From Streptomyces marianii (GTDB taxonomy: Bacteria; Actinomycetota; Actinomycetes; Streptomycetales; Streptomycetaceae): a DNA stretch of 64,000 nt. This document shows, one piece after another, positions 50,888-63,756 of this stretch. The position numbers and the translations under genes were made by a program. The DNA lies in NCBI RefSeq assembly GCF_005795905.1, contig NZ_VAWE01000001.1:7057001-7121000 (forward strand). The letters are read 5' to 3'. The notes beneath the pieces are model-generated. The model did no database searches, was not told the origin of the DNA, and saw only the letters and a program-made list of their open reading frames with translations. Every line of letters begins with the position of its first letter. Position 1 is the first letter of the stretch.

Positions 50888-52642
50888 GTGGCAGCACCGA
50901 AGAAGGGCCGAAAGGCGCCGGGGGGTCAGGGGAAGCCTGGGCGTACCCTCGCGCTGATGCTGATTGTCATGGCCGGTCTCGTCGGCGGGATGTTCTGGTC
51001 CGGGGACACCACGCCGCGACTCGGTATCGACCTCGCGGGCGGTACGACGATCACGCTCAAGGCGGAGGCGGAGCCCGGCAAGGAGAGCGCGGTCAACGAG
51101 ACCAACATGAACACGGCGGTCGGCATCATCGAGCGTCGTGTCAATGGTCTGGGTGTCTCCGAGGCCGAGGTCCAGACCCAGGGCAAAGAGAACATCATCG
51201 TCAACATCCCCAAGGGTACGAACTCGGAGCAGGCCCAGAAGCTGGTCGGCACGACCGCGCGACTGTACTTCCGCCCCGTGCTCAACGTGGTGCCCGCCGG
51301 CCCGGCGAATCCCGAGCCCACCGGCAGCCCGAGCGCCTCGCCGTCCGGCAAGCCCGGTGAGAAGGCGACCGACGGCAAGGACAAGGCCACCGCGCCGAGC
51401 AGCAGCCCGACCACGCAGGGCCGTGCCGTCACCGAGGCGCTGAAGGCGCCCTCGCCGACGCCGAGCGGCGCCGCCTCGGACCAGCCGAAGGCTCCGGAGA
51501 GCCCGAACCCGGCGCCCACGCCCAGCGGAGCCGCCGCCAATCCGGAGCTGGAGAAGCAGTTCGCCGCCCTGAACTGCCTCGACCCGAAGGCACGCTCCAA
51601 CGCGGGCAAGGGTGCCCAGCCCGAGCAGGCCACCGTCGCCTGTGGCAAGAACAGTGTCGGTGGCTGGGAGAAGTACCTGCTCGGCCCGGCCGAGGTCGAC
51701 GGCAAGGACGTCGACGACGCCAAGGGCGTGCTGGACCCGCAGCGCGGCATCTGGATCGTGCAGATGGACTTCACGGGCGCCGGCTCGAAGAAGTTCGCGA
51801 AGATCACCGGCAAGCTCTCGCAGCAGCCGTCGCCGATGAACCAGTTCGCGATCGTGCTCGACGGTGAGGTCGTCTCGGCGCCTCAGGTCAACCAGACCCT
51901 CAGCGCCAGCGCCGAGATCTCGGGCAACTTCGACCAGGAGTCGGCACAGGACCTCGGCAACATCCTGTCCTACGGTGCGCTCCCGTTGAGCTTCGACGTG
52001 GAGACCGTCACCACCGTGACGCCCGCGCTCGGTGGCGAGCAGCTCAAGGCCGGTCTCATCGCGGGCGCCATCGGCCTCGCGCTCGTCGTGATCTACCTGG
52101 TGGTCTACTACCGGGGTCTGTCGCTCGTCGCCCTGCTCAGCCTGCTGGCCTCGGCGATCCTGACCTACGCCCTGATGTCGCTGCTCGGCCCGGCCATCGG
52201 CTTCGCGCTGAACCTGCCCGCCGTCTGCGGTGCCATCGTCGCCATCGGTATCACCGCGGACTCGTTCATCGTGTACTTCGAGCGCATCCGGGACGAGATC
52301 CGCGAGGGCCGCACGCTGCGCCCCGCCGTCGAGCGCGCCTGGCCGCGTGCCCGGCGCACGATCCTCGTCTCCGACTTCGTGTCGTTCCTCGCCGCCGCGG
52401 TGCTCTTCATCGTGACCGTCGGCAAGGTACAGGGCTTCGCGTTCACGCTCGGCCTGACCACCCTGCTCGACGTGGTCGTGGTGTTCTTCTTCACCAAGCC
52501 GCTGATGACGCTCCTCGCCCGCACGAAGTTCTTCGCGAGCGGACACCCCTGGTCCGGTCTGGACCCGAAGCGACTCGGCGCCAAGCCGCCGCTGCGCCGC
52601 TCGCGCCGTGTCTCCGCCCCCGTCGACCCGAAGGAGGCGTGA
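50888..52642 (+). CDS. secD: Protein translocase subunit SecD
   Basis: 584-residue RND-type membrane protein that uses proton-motive force to complete Sec export. TM1 at about 20-37, P1 periplasmic domain with LGIDLAGGTTITLKAE, five C-terminal helices from about 390, and the conserved region FDVETVTTVTPALGG. An insertion of about 85 Pro/Ser/Ala/Lys-rich residues (about 136-220) interrupts the periplasmic domain. GTG 50888 follows GGGAGAAA. The secF ribosome site lies in its last codons. Confidence 0.96.
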   Translation: MAAPKKGRKAPGGQGKPGRTLALMLIVMAGLVGGMFWSGDTTPRLGIDLAGGTTITLKAEAEPGKESAVNETNMNTAVGIIERRVNGLGVSEAEVQTQGKENIIVNIPKGTNSEQAQKLVGTTARLYFRPVLNVVPAGPANPEPTGSPSASPSGKPGEKATDGKDKATAPSSSPTTQGRAVTEALKAPSPTPSGAASDQPKAPESPNPAPTPSGAAANPELEKQFAALNCLDPKARSNAGKGAQPEQATVACGKNSVGGWEKYLLGPAEVDGKDVDDAKGVLDPQRGIWIVQMDFTGAGSKKFAKITGKLSQQPSPMNQFAIVLDGEVVSAPQVNQTLSASAEISGNFDQESAQDLGNILSYGALPLSFDVETVTTVTPALGGEQLKAGLIAGAIGLALVVIYLVVYYRGLSLVALLSLLASAILTYALMSLLGPAIGFALNLPAVCGAIVAIGITADSFIVYFERIRDEIREGRTLRPAVERAWPRARRTILVSDFVSFLAAAVLFIVTVGKVQGFAFTLGLTTLLDVVVVFFFTKPLMTLLARTKFFASGHPWSGLDPKRLGAKPPLRRSRRVSAPVDPKEA

Positions 52643-52643
52643 G

Positions 52644-53756
52644 ATGTCGCGTCTCGGCACCCTTGGCGCCAGGCTCTACCGCGGTGAGGTCGGCTACGAC
52701 TTCGTCGGCAAGCGGAAGATCTGGTACGGAATCTCGATCCTGATCACCATCACGGCCATCGTCGGCCTGGCGGTGCGGGGTCTGAACATGGGCATCGAGT
52801 TCAAGGGCGGTGCCGTCTTCACCACTCCGAAGACGAGCGTGTCCGTCGCCCAGGCCCAGGAGTTCGCGCAGGAGGCCTCCGGTCACCCGGCGATCGTCCA
52901 GAAGCTCGGCAACGGCACCCTGCGCATCCAGGTCAGCGAGCTGGACACCGCAGAGGCCAACCAGGTCGGCAAGGAGCTCTCCGAGGACCTGAAGATCCCG
53001 GCGGGCCAGATCAACTTCGAGCTGGTCGGTCCGAGCTGGGGCGAGCAGATCGCCAGCAAGGCGTGGACCGGCCTCGGCGTGTTCATGATTCTCGTGGTGA
53101 TCTACCTGGCCATCGCCTTCGAGTGGCGCATGGCACTCGCCGCGCTCGTGGCGCTGATCCACGACATCACGATCACGGTGGGCATCTACGCCCTCGTCGG
53201 GTTCGAGGTCACGCCGGGCACGGTGATCGGTCTGCTGACGATCCTCGGTTACTCGCTGTACGACACGGTGGTGGTCTTCGACAGCCTCAAGGAAGGCACG
53301 AAGGACATCACCAAGCAGACCCGCTGGACGTACGGCGAGATCGCCAACCGGTCGATCAACAGCACCCTGGTCCGTTCCATCAACACCACGGTCGTGGCGC
53401 TGCTGCCGGTCGCCGGCCTGCTGTTCATCGGCGGCGGCTTCCTCGGCGCGGGCATGCTGAACGACATCTCGCTGTCGCTCTTCGTCGGTCTCGCCGCCGG
53501 TGCCTACTCGTCGATCTTCATCGCCACTCCGCTGGTCGCCGACCTCAAGGAGCGCGAGCCCGCGATGAAGGCCCTGAAGAAGCGGGTCCTCGCCAAGCGC
53601 GCGGCGGCCGCCGCCAAGGGCGGGTCCGGCGAGGACGGCGATGCGGAGCCCCACGGCGAGTCCCAGGACGCCCTGCCCGGCGAGGCGGCGACGGCCGGAG
53701 CGGTCGTCGGCCAGCGCGGCCGCGGCCGGGGCCGTCCCTCGGGAAGGCGCCGATGA
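52644..53756 (+). CDS. secF: Protein translocase subunit SecF
   Basis: 370 residues; partner of SecD. MGIEFKGGAVFTTPK periplasmic motif, six helices, and GYSLYDTVVVFDSLKEG with the functional Asp. The ATG lies 6 nt after an ideal AAGGAGG embedded in the secD 3' end. C-terminal tail is Arg/Gly-rich (QRGRGRGRPSGRRR). Overlaps apt by 4 bp. Confidence 0.96.
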   Translation: MSRLGTLGARLYRGEVGYDFVGKRKIWYGISILITITAIVGLAVRGLNMGIEFKGGAVFTTPKTSVSVAQAQEFAQEASGHPAIVQKLGNGTLRIQVSELDTAEANQVGKELSEDLKIPAGQINFELVGPSWGEQIASKAWTGLGVFMILVVIYLAIAFEWRMALAALVALIHDITITVGIYALVGFEVTPGTVIGLLTILGYSLYDTVVVFDSLKEGTKDITKQTRWTYGEIANRSINSTLVRSINTTVVALLPVAGLLFIGGGFLGAGMLNDISLSLFVGLAAGAYSSIFIATPLVADLKEREPAMKALKKRVLAKRAAAAAKGGSGEDGDAEPHGESQDALPGEAATAGAVVGQRGRGRGRPSGRRR

Positions 53757-54295
53757 CCGAGGGCATGCGGGAGCTGCTGCTCAGCCGCATCCGGGACGTC
53801 TCCGACTACCCGCAGCCGGGCGTGATGTTCAAGGACATCACCCCGTTGCTCGCGGACCCGGCGGCCTTCACGGCGCTCACCGACGCCCTCGCCGGAGTGT
53901 GCGCCCGGCACGGCGCGACGAAGGTCGTCGGCCTGGAGGCCCGGGGATTCATCCTCGCCGCCCCGGTCGCGGTCCGAGCCGGCCTCGGCTTCATCCCCGT
54001 GCGCAAGGCGGGCAAGCTCCCCGGCGCGACGCTGTCGCAGGCGTACGAGCTGGAGTACGGCACGGCCGAGATCGAGATCCACGCCGAAGACCTCGGCGGC
54101 GGCGACCGGGTCATGGTGATCGACGACGTCCTCGCCACCGGCGGCACCGCCGAGGCCTCGCTGGAGCTGATCCGCCGGGCCGGCGCCGAGGTCGCGGGCG
54201 TCGCGATCCTGATGGAGCTGGGCTTCCTCGGCGGGCGGGCCCGTCTGGAGCCTGCGCTGCAGGGCGCTCCGCTGGAGGCGCTGCTGACGGTCTGA
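53753..54295 (+). CDS. apt: Adenine phosphoribosyltransferase
   Basis: 180-residue purine salvage enzyme converting adenine and PRPP to AMP. PRPP loop VMVIDDVLATGGTAEAS, and GLEARGFILAAPVA and FKDITPLLADP blocks are intact. Translationally coupled to secF; relA follows after a terminator. The secDF-apt-relA order is a known actinobacterial arrangement. Confidence 0.96.
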   Translation: MTEGMRELLLSRIRDVSDYPQPGVMFKDITPLLADPAAFTALTDALAGVCARHGATKVVGLEARGFILAAPVAVRAGLGFIPVRKAGKLPGATLSQAYELEYGTAEIEIHAEDLGGGDRVMVIDDVLATGGTAEASLELIRRAGAEVAGVAILMELGFLGGRARLEPALQGAPLEALLTV

Positions 54296-54320
54296 CCTGC
54301 TCAGCACCGCCGCTACGGCA

Positions 54321-54358
54321 CGGAAACGGGCACCCGGGAACACTGGGTGCCCGTTCCG
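54321..54358 (+). terminator. apt terminator
   Basis: A 14-bp stem with one bulged A (54321-54335 with 54345-54358), 25 nt after the apt stop. Confidence 0.75.
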
Positions 54359-54461
54359 CGTTGTGGACAGTCCCCGTCCCGGGGCGAGGTGAACGCCCGG
54401 GGTCGATACCATGGCCTTTCCGGGCCTGACCGGGGGACCCGGACCCGCACGAGGAGCGCTC

Positions 54462-56954
<2,493 letters not shown>

Positions 56955-57054
56955 CGGCCGCCGGGCCGCGGCCCGGGCTCGGCGCCGGTGAGGCCGGCCG
57001 GCGGAGCGTCCCGGGCTTTTCCGGCACGGGTCCGCGTCCGGGGCCCGGCACAGC

Positions 57055-57118
57055 ACACGGATACGGGACGGGCCCGGCGGCAGATGCAGATGCCGCCGGG
57101 CCCGTCCCGTATCCGTGT
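57055..57118. terminator. Bidirectional terminator between relA and the DUF349 gene
   Basis: A perfect 28-bp stem (57055-57082 with 57091-57118) with an 8-nt loop between convergent genes; the longest hairpin seen in the window. Confidence 0.9.
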
Positions 57119-57126
57119 CCGCGGTG

Positions 57127-58356
57127 TCAGCCGCCGAACTCCTCCAGGCCCTTCAGCGCCTGGTCGAGCAGCGCCTGACGTCCCTCGAGCTCACGCGAGA
57201 GCTTGTCCGCCTTCGCGTTGTTGCCGGCCGCACGGGCCGCGTCGATCTGCGTGCGCAGCTTGTCCACCGCGGCCTGCAGCTGACCCGTCAGGCCCTCCGC
57301 ACGCGCCCGCGCCTCGGGGTTGGTGCGGCGCCACTCGGCCTCCTCGGCCTCCTGGATCGCCCGCTCCACCGCGTGCATCCGGCCCTCGACCTTCGGGCGG
57401 GCGTCACGCGGGACGTGACCGATGGCCTCCCAGCGCTCGTTGATGGAGCGGAAGGCGGCTCGCGCGGCCTTCAGATCCGTCACCGGCACCAGCTTCTCCG
57501 CCTCGACCGCCAGCTCCTCCTTGAGCTTCAGGTTCTCGGACTGCTCGGCGTCCCGCTCCGCGAACACCCCGCTGCGGGCGGCGAAGAAGATGTCCTGGGC
57601 GCCGCGGAAGCGGTTCCACAGGTCTTCCTCGTGCTCGCGCTGCGCGCGGCCCGCGGCCTTCCACTCCGCCATCAGCTCGCGGTAGCGCGCGGCCGTGGGA
57701 CCCCAGTCGGTCGATCCGGACAGCGCCTCGGCCTCGGCGACCAGCCGCTCCTTCGTCTGCCGGGCCACCTCGCGCTGCGCGTCCAGCGCGGCGAAGTGGG
57801 CCTTGCGGCGCTTGGAGAACGCCGACCGCGCGTGGGAGAAGCGGTGCCACAGCTCGTCGTCGGACTTCCGGTCGAGCCTCGGCAGGCCCTTCCAGGTGTC
57901 CACGAGAGCCCGCAGCCGCTCGCCGGCCGCCCGCCACTGCTCGCTCTGCGCCAGCTCCTCGGCCTCGGCGACCAGCGCCTCCTTGGCCTGCCGGGCCTCG
58001 TCGGTCTGCTTCGCCTTCTGGGCCTTGCGCTCCTCGCGACGGGACTCGACCGACGTCACGAGCGCGTCCAGCCGCTTGCTCAGCGCCTCGAGGTCGCCGA
58101 CCGCGTGGTGCTCGTCGATCTGCCCGCGAATGTGGTCGATCGCGGTCATCGCGTCTTTCGCCGACAGATCGGTGGTCTTCACCCGCTTCTCGAGGAGGCC
58201 GATCTCGACAACCAAGCCCTCGTACTTGCGCTCGAAGTAGGCCAGTGCCTCCTCGGGAGAGCCGGCCTGCCACGATCCGACGACCTTCTCACCGTCGGAA
58301 GTCCGCACGTACACGGTGCCCGTCTCGTCGACGCGGCCCCACGGGTCGCTGCTCAC
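57127..58356 (-). CDS. DUF349 domain protein
   Basis: 409 residues, almost entirely alpha-helical, with several DUF349 units marked by W-x-G and LW-x-RF patterns (WKGLPRLDRKSDDELWHRFSHA; WKAAGRAQREHEEDLWNRFR; WEAIGHVPRD). Long coiled coils at both ends. GTG 58356 is chosen for GGAGGAGG upstream. A TAGATT -10 at 58475-58480 gives a leader of about 110 nt. Function of the family is poorly defined; its place beside relA is conserved in Streptomyces as far as I recall. Confidence 0.88.
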   Translation of the reverse strand: MSSDPWGRVDETGTVYVRTSDGEKVVGSWQAGSPEEALAYFERKYEGLVVEIGLLEKRVKTTDLSAKDAMTAIDHIRGQIDEHHAVGDLEALSKRLDALVTSVESRREERKAQKAKQTDEARQAKEALVAEAEELAQSEQWRAAGERLRALVDTWKGLPRLDRKSDDELWHRFSHARSAFSKRRKAHFAALDAQREVARQTKERLVAEAEALSGSTDWGPTAARYRELMAEWKAAGRAQREHEEDLWNRFRGAQDIFFAARSGVFAERDAEQSENLKLKEELAVEAEKLVPVTDLKAARAAFRSINERWEAIGHVPRDARPKVEGRMHAVERAIQEAEEAEWRRTNPEARARAEGLTGQLQAAVDKLRTQIDAARAAGNNAKADKLSRELEGRQALLDQALKGLEEFGG

Positions 58357-58530
58357 AGCGCCTCCTCCACATGATGCCCCCGAGGGGCTCGGGCCCCGGG
58401 CATCGTCCACAGTTTCCTGGACGGGCATCGCCCGCCCTCCCACAACGCGGACCGAGCCCGCGCTGCACAACGCCAATCTAGGCGACCGGCCGCCCGGCTG
58501 TCCGCACTCGGCGCCGCCGAATTCGCCGGG

Positions 58531-59319
58531 TCACCCCTTGCTGACCGCCGCCTTCTTCACCGTGACGGCCTTCGCGGGGGCACCGTCCGTGGCCCCGCCG
58601 ACGGCGCCCGCCGCGCCGACGGCCTTGACCACGGACAGGCCTGCCTCGTCGATCTTGCCGAACGGTGTGTACGACGGCGGCAGTTCGCTGTCCTTGTAGA
58701 CCAGGAAGAACTGGCTTCCGCCGCTGTTCGGCTGGCCGGTGTTCGCCATGGCCACCGTGCCCGCGGGGTACGTGACCTTGCCGTCCGCCGCCGGCTTGCC
58801 CAGCGCCGTCAGGTTCTCGTCCGGGATGGTGTAGCCCGGGCCGCCGGTGCCGTCGCCCTTCGGGTCTCCGCACTGCAGCACGAAGATGCCCTCCGTGGTC
58901 AGCCGGTGGCACGTGGTGCCGTCGAAGAATCCCTTGTCCGCGAGGTGCTTGAACGAGTTCACCGTGCGGGGCGTCTTCGCGGCGTCCATCGTGAACGCCA
59001 CGGCGCCCTGGCTGGTGTCCAGCGACATCCGGTACGTGCCCTTGGCGTCGACGGCCATCTTCGGCTCGGGCGCCGCGCTCTCGCTCTCGGTGGGCGTCGG
59101 CGCCGGTGCGGTCTGCCGGGACGAGTCGTCCCCCGGGTCGCCGTCCGCCAGACCCACCGAGAGGTACGCGGCGCCGCCCGCCGCCACCACGACGGCGAGA
59201 CCGGCCGCGATGACCGCGTTGCGGCGCTTGGCCTTCCTGCGGGCCTCCTCACGGCGCCGCTGCTGCCGCTCGAACTTCTCCCTGGCGAGCTGGCGCCGCC
59301 GCTGATCGCTGCTGACCAC
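58531..59319 (-). CDS. Cyclophilin-type peptidyl-prolyl isomerase, membrane-anchored
   Basis: 262 residues. A basic coiled N-terminus (RRRQLAREKFERQQRRREEARRKAKRR), one transmembrane segment (about 34-55), a Ser/Thr/Pro-rich linker, then a cyclophilin domain with KGFFDGTTCHRLTTEGIFVLQCGDPKGDGTGGPGY and MANTGQPNSGGSQFFLV. Probably acts outside the membrane on exported proteins. The GTG start has GGAGAAG 7 nt upstream. Divergent from the MBL-fold gene. Confidence 0.9.
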   Translation of the reverse strand: MVSSDQRRRQLAREKFERQQRRREEARRKAKRRNAVIAAGLAVVVAAGGAAYLSVGLADGDPGDDSSRQTAPAPTPTESESAAPEPKMAVDAKGTYRMSLDTSQGAVAFTMDAAKTPRTVNSFKHLADKGFFDGTTCHRLTTEGIFVLQCGDPKGDGTGGPGYTIPDENLTALGKPAADGKVTYPAGTVAMANTGQPNSGGSQFFLVYKDSELPPSYTPFGKIDEAGLSVVKAVGAAGAVGGATDGAPAKAVTVKKAAVSKG

Positions 59320-59472
59320 CGGGTCTTCTCCTTGGTGATGGTGTGATCCGTGGGGCACGGGTGTGTCCGTACCGTATACGGGTTGGCTGTCGAATGAGCA
59401 GCGCCGGTAGGCTCTGACCTGTTGCAATCCGTGACGCGATATCCCCGTCGGACGACACACTGAGGACGATTC

Positions 59473-60186
59473 GTGCTTATTGCCGGGTTCCCCGCAGGGG
59501 CCTGGGGGACCAACTGCTACCTGGTCGCCCCGGCCGCAGGCGAGGAGTGCGTGATCATCGACCCGGGCCACCAGGCCGCCGAGGGAGTCGAGGAGACGCT
59601 CAGGAAGCATCGGCTCAAGCCCGTCGCCGTGGTGCTCACCCACGGCCACATCGACCACGTCGCCTCGGTCGTCCCGGTGTGCGGAGCCCATGACGTACCG
59701 GCGTGGATCCACCCCGCCGACCGGTACATGATGAGCGACCCGGAGAGGGCCCTCGGCCGCTCCATCGGGATGCCGCTCATGGGCGAGCTGACCGTGGGGG
59801 AGCCCGACGACGTCCACGAGCTGACCGACGGCGCCGCGCTGAAGCTGGCGGGTCTGGAGATGACCGTGCGGCATGCGCCCGGCCATACCAAGGGGTCGGT
59901 GACGTTCGGACTGCCCGAGGCCGCGGACGTCCCGCCGGTCTTCTTCTCGGGCGATCTGCTCTTCGCCGGCTCCATCGGACGCACCGACCTTCCCGGCGGT
60001 GACATGGCCGAGATGCTCGACTCGCTGGCCCGCGTGTGCCTGCCGCTCGACGACTCGACCGTGGTGCTGTCCGGCCACGGCCCCCAGACGACCATCGGCC
60101 GCGAGCGCGCCGCCAACCCGTATCTGCGGGAGGTGGCCGCCGGCCAGGGAGACGGCGGCACCGCCGCTCCCCGACGAGGAATGTGA
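59473..60186 (+). CDS. MBL-fold metallo-hydrolase (glyoxalase II-like)
   Basis: 237 residues with the metallo-beta-lactamase motif [10 protein letters not shown], then [30 protein letters not shown] and the final [18 protein letters not shown]. Two-zinc hydrolase related to hydroxyacylglutathione hydrolase; streptomycetes use mycothiol, so the thioester substrate is open. Candidate -10 TAGGCT near 59409. Its stop overlaps a possible hisS start (GTGA). Confidence 0.88.
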   Translation: MLIAGFPAGAWGTNCYLVAPAAGEECVIIDPGHQAAEGVEETLRKHRLKPVAVVLTHGHIDHVASVVPVCGAHDVPAWIHPADRYMMSDPERALGRSIGMPLMGELTVGEPDDVHELTDGAALKLAGLEMTVRHAPGHTKGSVTFGLPEAADVPPVFFSGDLLFAGSIGRTDLPGGDMAEMLDSLARVCLPLDDSTVVLSGHGPQTTIGRERAANPYLREVAAGQGDGGTAAPRRGM

Positions 60187-60197
60187 CGAGACCTTCC

Positions 60198-61460
60198 GTG
60201 ACGACCTTCCAGGCCCCCAAGGGCACGTACGACCTGATCCCACCGGACTCCGCGAAGTACCTGGCGGTCCGCGAGGCGATCGCCGCGCCGCTGCGGAACT
60301 CCGGTTACGGCTACATCGAGACGCCCGGCTTCGAGAACGTGGAGCTGTTCGCGCGCGGCGTCGGCGAGTCCACCGACATCGTGACCAAGGAGATGTACGC
60401 CTTCGAGACCAAGGGCGGCGACAAGCTGGCCCTGCGGCCCGAGGGCACCGCGTCCGTGCTGCGCGCGGCGCTGGAGGCCAACCTCCACAAGTCCGGCAAC
60501 CTGCCGGTGAAGCTCTGGTACTCGGGCTCGTACTACCGCTACGAGCGCCCCCAGAAGGGCCGCTACAGGCACTTCTCCCAGGTCGGCGCCGAGGCCATCG
60601 GCGCCGAGGACCCGGCGCTCGACGCCGAGCTGATCATCCTCGCCGACCAGGCGTACCGCTCGCTGGGCCTCAGCGACTTCCGGATCCTGCTGAACTCGCT
60701 CGGCGACAAGGAGTGCCGTCCTGTCTACCGGGACGCTCTCCAGGGCTTCCTGCGCGGGCTCGACCTGGACGAGGACACCCGCCGCCGCGTCGACATCAAC
60801 CCGCTGCGGGTGCTGGACGACAAGCGCGACTCGGTCCAGAAGCAACTCGCGGGAGCGCCGCTGCTGCGCGACTACCTGTGTGACGCGTGCAAGGCGTACC
60901 ACGAGGAGGTCCGCGAGCTGCTGACGGCGGCCGGCGTGGCCTACGAGGACGACGAGAAGCTGGTGCGCGGGCTGGACTACTACACGCGCACCACGTTCGA
61001 GTTCGTCCACGACGGCCTCGGCTCGCAGTCCGCGGTGGGCGGCGGAGGCCGCTACGACGGGCTGTCCGAGATGATCGGCGGCCCGGCGCTGCCGTCGGTC
61101 GGCTGGGCGCTCGGCGTGGACCGGACGGTCCTGGCGCTGGAGGCCGAGGGCATCGAGCTCGAACTGCCCGCGTCCACCAGCGTGTTCGCGGTCCCGCTCG
61201 GCGAGGAGGCGCGCCGCGCGCTCTTCGGCGTCGTCACCGGGCTGCGCAGGGCAGGGGTCGCCGCCGACTTCTCGTACGGCGGCAAGGGCCTCAAGGGTGC
61301 CATGAAGAACGCCAACCGCAGTGGCGCCCGGTACGCGATCGTCGCCGGTGAGCGGGATCTCGCGGACGGCGTGGTGCAGCTCAAGGACATGGAGTCCGGC
61401 GAGCAGGCGCCGGTCGCCCTCGACTCGGTGGTGGAGGAGATCCGGGCGAGGCTCGTCTGA
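60198..61460 (+). CDS. hisS: Histidyl-tRNA synthetase
   Basis: 420-residue class II synthetase. Motif 1 region [17 protein letters not shown], motif 2 [18 protein letters not shown], HisA block [16 protein letters not shown], motif 3 [25 protein letters not shown], and the C-terminal anticodon domain. GTG 60198 ([13 protein letters not shown]) matches the usual family start; GTG 60183, five codons upstream, overlaps the MBL gene by 4 bp and is an equally possible coupled start. Ends at a terminator. Confidence 0.96.
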   Translation: MTTFQAPKGTYDLIPPDSAKYLAVREAIAAPLRNSGYGYIETPGFENVELFARGVGESTDIVTKEMYAFETKGGDKLALRPEGTASVLRAALEANLHKSGNLPVKLWYSGSYYRYERPQKGRYRHFSQVGAEAIGAEDPALDAELIILADQAYRSLGLSDFRILLNSLGDKECRPVYRDALQGFLRGLDLDEDTRRRVDINPLRVLDDKRDSVQKQLAGAPLLRDYLCDACKAYHEEVRELLTAAGVAYEDDEKLVRGLDYYTRTTFEFVHDGLGSQSAVGGGGRYDGLSEMIGGPALPSVGWALGVDRTVLALEAEGIELELPASTSVFAVPLGEEARRALFGVVTGLRRAGVAADFSYGGKGLKGAMKNANRSGARYAIVAGERDLADGVVQLKDMESGEQAPVALDSVVEEIRARLV

Positions 61461-61475
61461 CCGGGACAGGCGTCC

Positions 61476-61505
61476 GAAGGCCCGGCCCGCTGGGGCCGGG
61501 CCTTC
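61476..61505 (+). terminator. hisS terminator
   Basis: 13-bp stem GAAGGCCCGGCCC/GGGCCGGGCCTTC with a GCTG loop, 15 nt after the stop, followed by CCGTT. Confidence 0.8.
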
Positions 61506-61619
61506 CCGTTCCCGACGCGGGGCGGAGCCGGATCCTTATGCCCACCGAACGGTGGACAGGTACGCGAGTGCGGCAGAATGAGCGTGCCAGAGCAGTGACC
61601 GAGCGATGGAAACGGCGAT

Positions 61620-62267
61620 ATGACGACTGCAGCGGTTGACGGCGTGTCCTCCGGCCGGGAAGCGGAGCGGGTGCGCGGCGCCGTCGGCGGCAGCCGTGCG
61701 TTCGCATGGCTGCTGGTGATCACCGGAGCGGCCGGACTGCTCGCCGCGTGGATCATCACGATCGACAAGTTCAAGATCCTCGAGGCCAAGATCGCCGGGA
61801 CGACGTTCACCCCCGGCTGCAGCCTGAACCCGATCGTCTCCTGCGGCAGCGTGATGGAGAGCGAGCAGGCCTCGGCGTTCGGGTTCCCCAACCCGATGCT
61901 CGGTCTCGTCACCTACGCGATCGTGATCGGCGTCGGCATGAGCCTCCTCGCCGGCGCCCGTTTCCGCCGCTGGTACTGGCTGACGTTCAACGCGGGCACG
62001 CTCTTCGGCGTCGCGTTCTGCACCTGGCTCCAGTACCAGTCGCTGTACAACATCAACGCCCTGTGTCTCTGGTGCTGCCTGGCCTGGGTCGCCACGATCT
62101 TCATGTTCTGGTACGTGACCTCGCACAACATCCGCAACGGGCTGCTGCCCGCCCCGGACTGGGCGAAGGGCTTCCTGGCCGAGTTCGCCTGGGTCCTGCC
62201 GGTGCTGCACACCGGTGTCATCGGCATGCTGATCCTGACGCGCTGGTGGGACTTCTGGCTCGGCTGA
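61620..62267 (+). CDS. Vitamin K epoxide reductase (VKOR) family protein
   Basis: A 215-residue membrane protein with five helices. It has the loop cysteine pair in PGCSLNPIVSCGSVM and the active-site CLWC near residue 150 (INALCLWCCLAWVATI). Bacterial VKOR reoxidises DsbA-like proteins using quinone, giving disulfide formation in exported proteins. GGAAACGG precedes the ATG. Unlike some homologues it is not fused to a thioredoxin domain. Confidence 0.92.
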   Translation: MTTAAVDGVSSGREAERVRGAVGGSRAFAWLLVITGAAGLLAAWIITIDKFKILEAKIAGTTFTPGCSLNPIVSCGSVMESEQASAFGFPNPMLGLVTYAIVIGVGMSLLAGARFRRWYWLTFNAGTLFGVAFCTWLQYQSLYNINALCLWCCLAWVATIFMFWYVTSHNIRNGLLPAPDWAKGFLAEFAWVLPVLHTGVIGMLILTRWWDFWLG

Positions 62268-62350
62268 GCCGCGGGGCGCCGGACGGCCGGCGCGCGGTCC
62301 GGGGTCCGGCGCTGAGGCTGCACTCCGCCGGGGCTGTCAGTCCCCTCGCT

Positions 62351-62356
62351 TAGGCT
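62351..62356 (+). promoter_or_regulatory. -10 box (TAGGCT) of rarA
   Basis: It ends 7 nt before GTG 62364. Leaderless arrangement. Confidence 0.5.
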
Positions 62357-62363
62357 TCGTCAC

Positions 62364-63728
62364 GTGGAGCCCGATCTTTTCACCGCCGCCGCCGAGGAAC
62401 GCCAGGAGAAGGACCCGTCTGCGAGCCCGCTGGCCGTCCGCATGCGTCCCCGCACCCTCGACGAGGTCGTGGGCCAGCAACATCTGCTCAAGCCGGGGTC
62501 CCCGCTGCGCCGACTCGTCGGCGAGGGGTCCGGCGGGCCGGCGGGAGCCTCCTCGGTGATCCTCTGGGGCCCGCCCGGCACGGGCAAGACGACCCTGGCG
62601 TACGTCGTCTCCAAGGCGACCAACAAGCGCTTCGTCGAACTCTCCGCGATCACCGCCGGTGTCAAGGAGGTCCGGGCCGTCATCGACGGCGCCCGCCGCG
62701 CCGCGGGCGGATTCGGCAAGGAGACCGTCCTCTTCCTCGACGAGATCCACCGCTTCAGCAAGGCCCAGCAGGACTCCCTGCTCCCCGCCGTCGAGAACCG
62801 CTGGGTGACGCTGATCGCCGCCACGACCGAGAACCCGTACTTCTCGGTGATCTCCCCGCTGCTGTCCCGCTCCCTGCTGCTCACGCTGGAGCCGCTCACC
62901 GACGACGACGTGCGCGGTCTGCTGCGCCGGGCCCTGACCGAGGAGCGCGGTCTCGACGGGGCCGTGACCCTGCCCGACGACTCCGCGGAGCATCTGCTGC
63001 GGATCGCCGGGGGAGACGCGAGACGTGCCCTGACCGCGCTCGAGGCCGCGGCGGGTGCCGCGCTCGCCAAGGGCGAGGCGGAGATCTTCCTCCAGACCGT
63101 GGAGGAGACGGTCGACCGGGCGGCGGTGAAGTACGACCGGGACGGCGACCAGCACTACGACGTGGCGAGCGCGCTCATCAAGTCCATCCGGGGCTCGGAC
63201 GTGGACGCGGCGCTGCACTACCTGGCGCGGATGATCGAGGCCGGGGAGGATCCGCGCTTCATCGCCCGGCGGCTGATGATCTCGGCCAGTGAGGACATCG
63301 GGCTCGCCGATCCGACGGCGCTGCCGACCGCTGTCGCGGCCGCGCAGGCCGTGGCCATGATCGGTTTCCCGGAGGCGGCGCTCACCCTGAGCCACGCCAC
63401 CATCGCGCTGGCCCTGGCGCCGAAGTCCAACGCCGCGACGACCGCGATAGGCGCCGCCCTGGCGGACGTGCGCAACGGGCTGGCGGGACCCGTCCCGCCC
63501 CATCTGCGGGACGGTCACTACAAGGGCGCGGCGAAGCTCGGCCACGCCCGGGGCTATGTGTATCCGCACGACGTCCCGGGCGCGATCGCCCCGCAGCAGT
63601 ACGCGCCGGACGCCGTCCACGGCAGGCGCTACTACGAGCCGACGCGGTACGGAGCGGAGGCGCGCTACGCGGACGTGGTCGAGAAGGTCCGCGAGCGGCT
63701 GCGCGGCGAGACCCCGCCGGGCGCCTGA
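62364..63728 (+). CDS. rarA: Replication-associated recombination protein A (RarA/MgsA)
   Basis: 454-residue AAA+ ATPase acting at stalled replication forks. [17 protein letters not shown] opening, Walker [13 protein letters not shown], Walker [24 protein letters not shown], sensor 1 [10 protein letters not shown], sensor 2 [14 protein letters not shown], then the RarA-specific C-terminus with [34 protein letters not shown]. Leaderless GTG start. Confidence 0.95.
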   Translation: MEPDLFTAAAEERQEKDPSASPLAVRMRPRTLDEVVGQQHLLKPGSPLRRLVGEGSGGPAGASSVILWGPPGTGKTTLAYVVSKATNKRFVELSAITAGVKEVRAVIDGARRAAGGFGKETVLFLDEIHRFSKAQQDSLLPAVENRWVTLIAATTENPYFSVISPLLSRSLLLTLEPLTDDDVRGLLRRALTEERGLDGAVTLPDDSAEHLLRIAGGDARRALTALEAAAGAALAKGEAEIFLQTVEETVDRAAVKYDRDGDQHYDVASALIKSIRGSDVDAALHYLARMIEAGEDPRFIARRLMISASEDIGLADPTALPTAVAAAQAVAMIGFPEAALTLSHATIALALAPKSNAATTAIGAALADVRNGLAGPVPPHLRDGHYKGAAKLGHARGYVYPHDVPGAIAPQQYAPDAVHGRRYYEPTRYGAEARYADVVEKVRERLRGETPPGA

Positions 63729-63756
63729 CCCGGCCGCCGCCCGGTGCGGCGTCCGG

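Noticed and set aside
49742..52660. 972-codon minus-strand open frame opposite ruvB, yajC and secD
   Set aside because: Antisense to three conserved genes, no recognisable motif.
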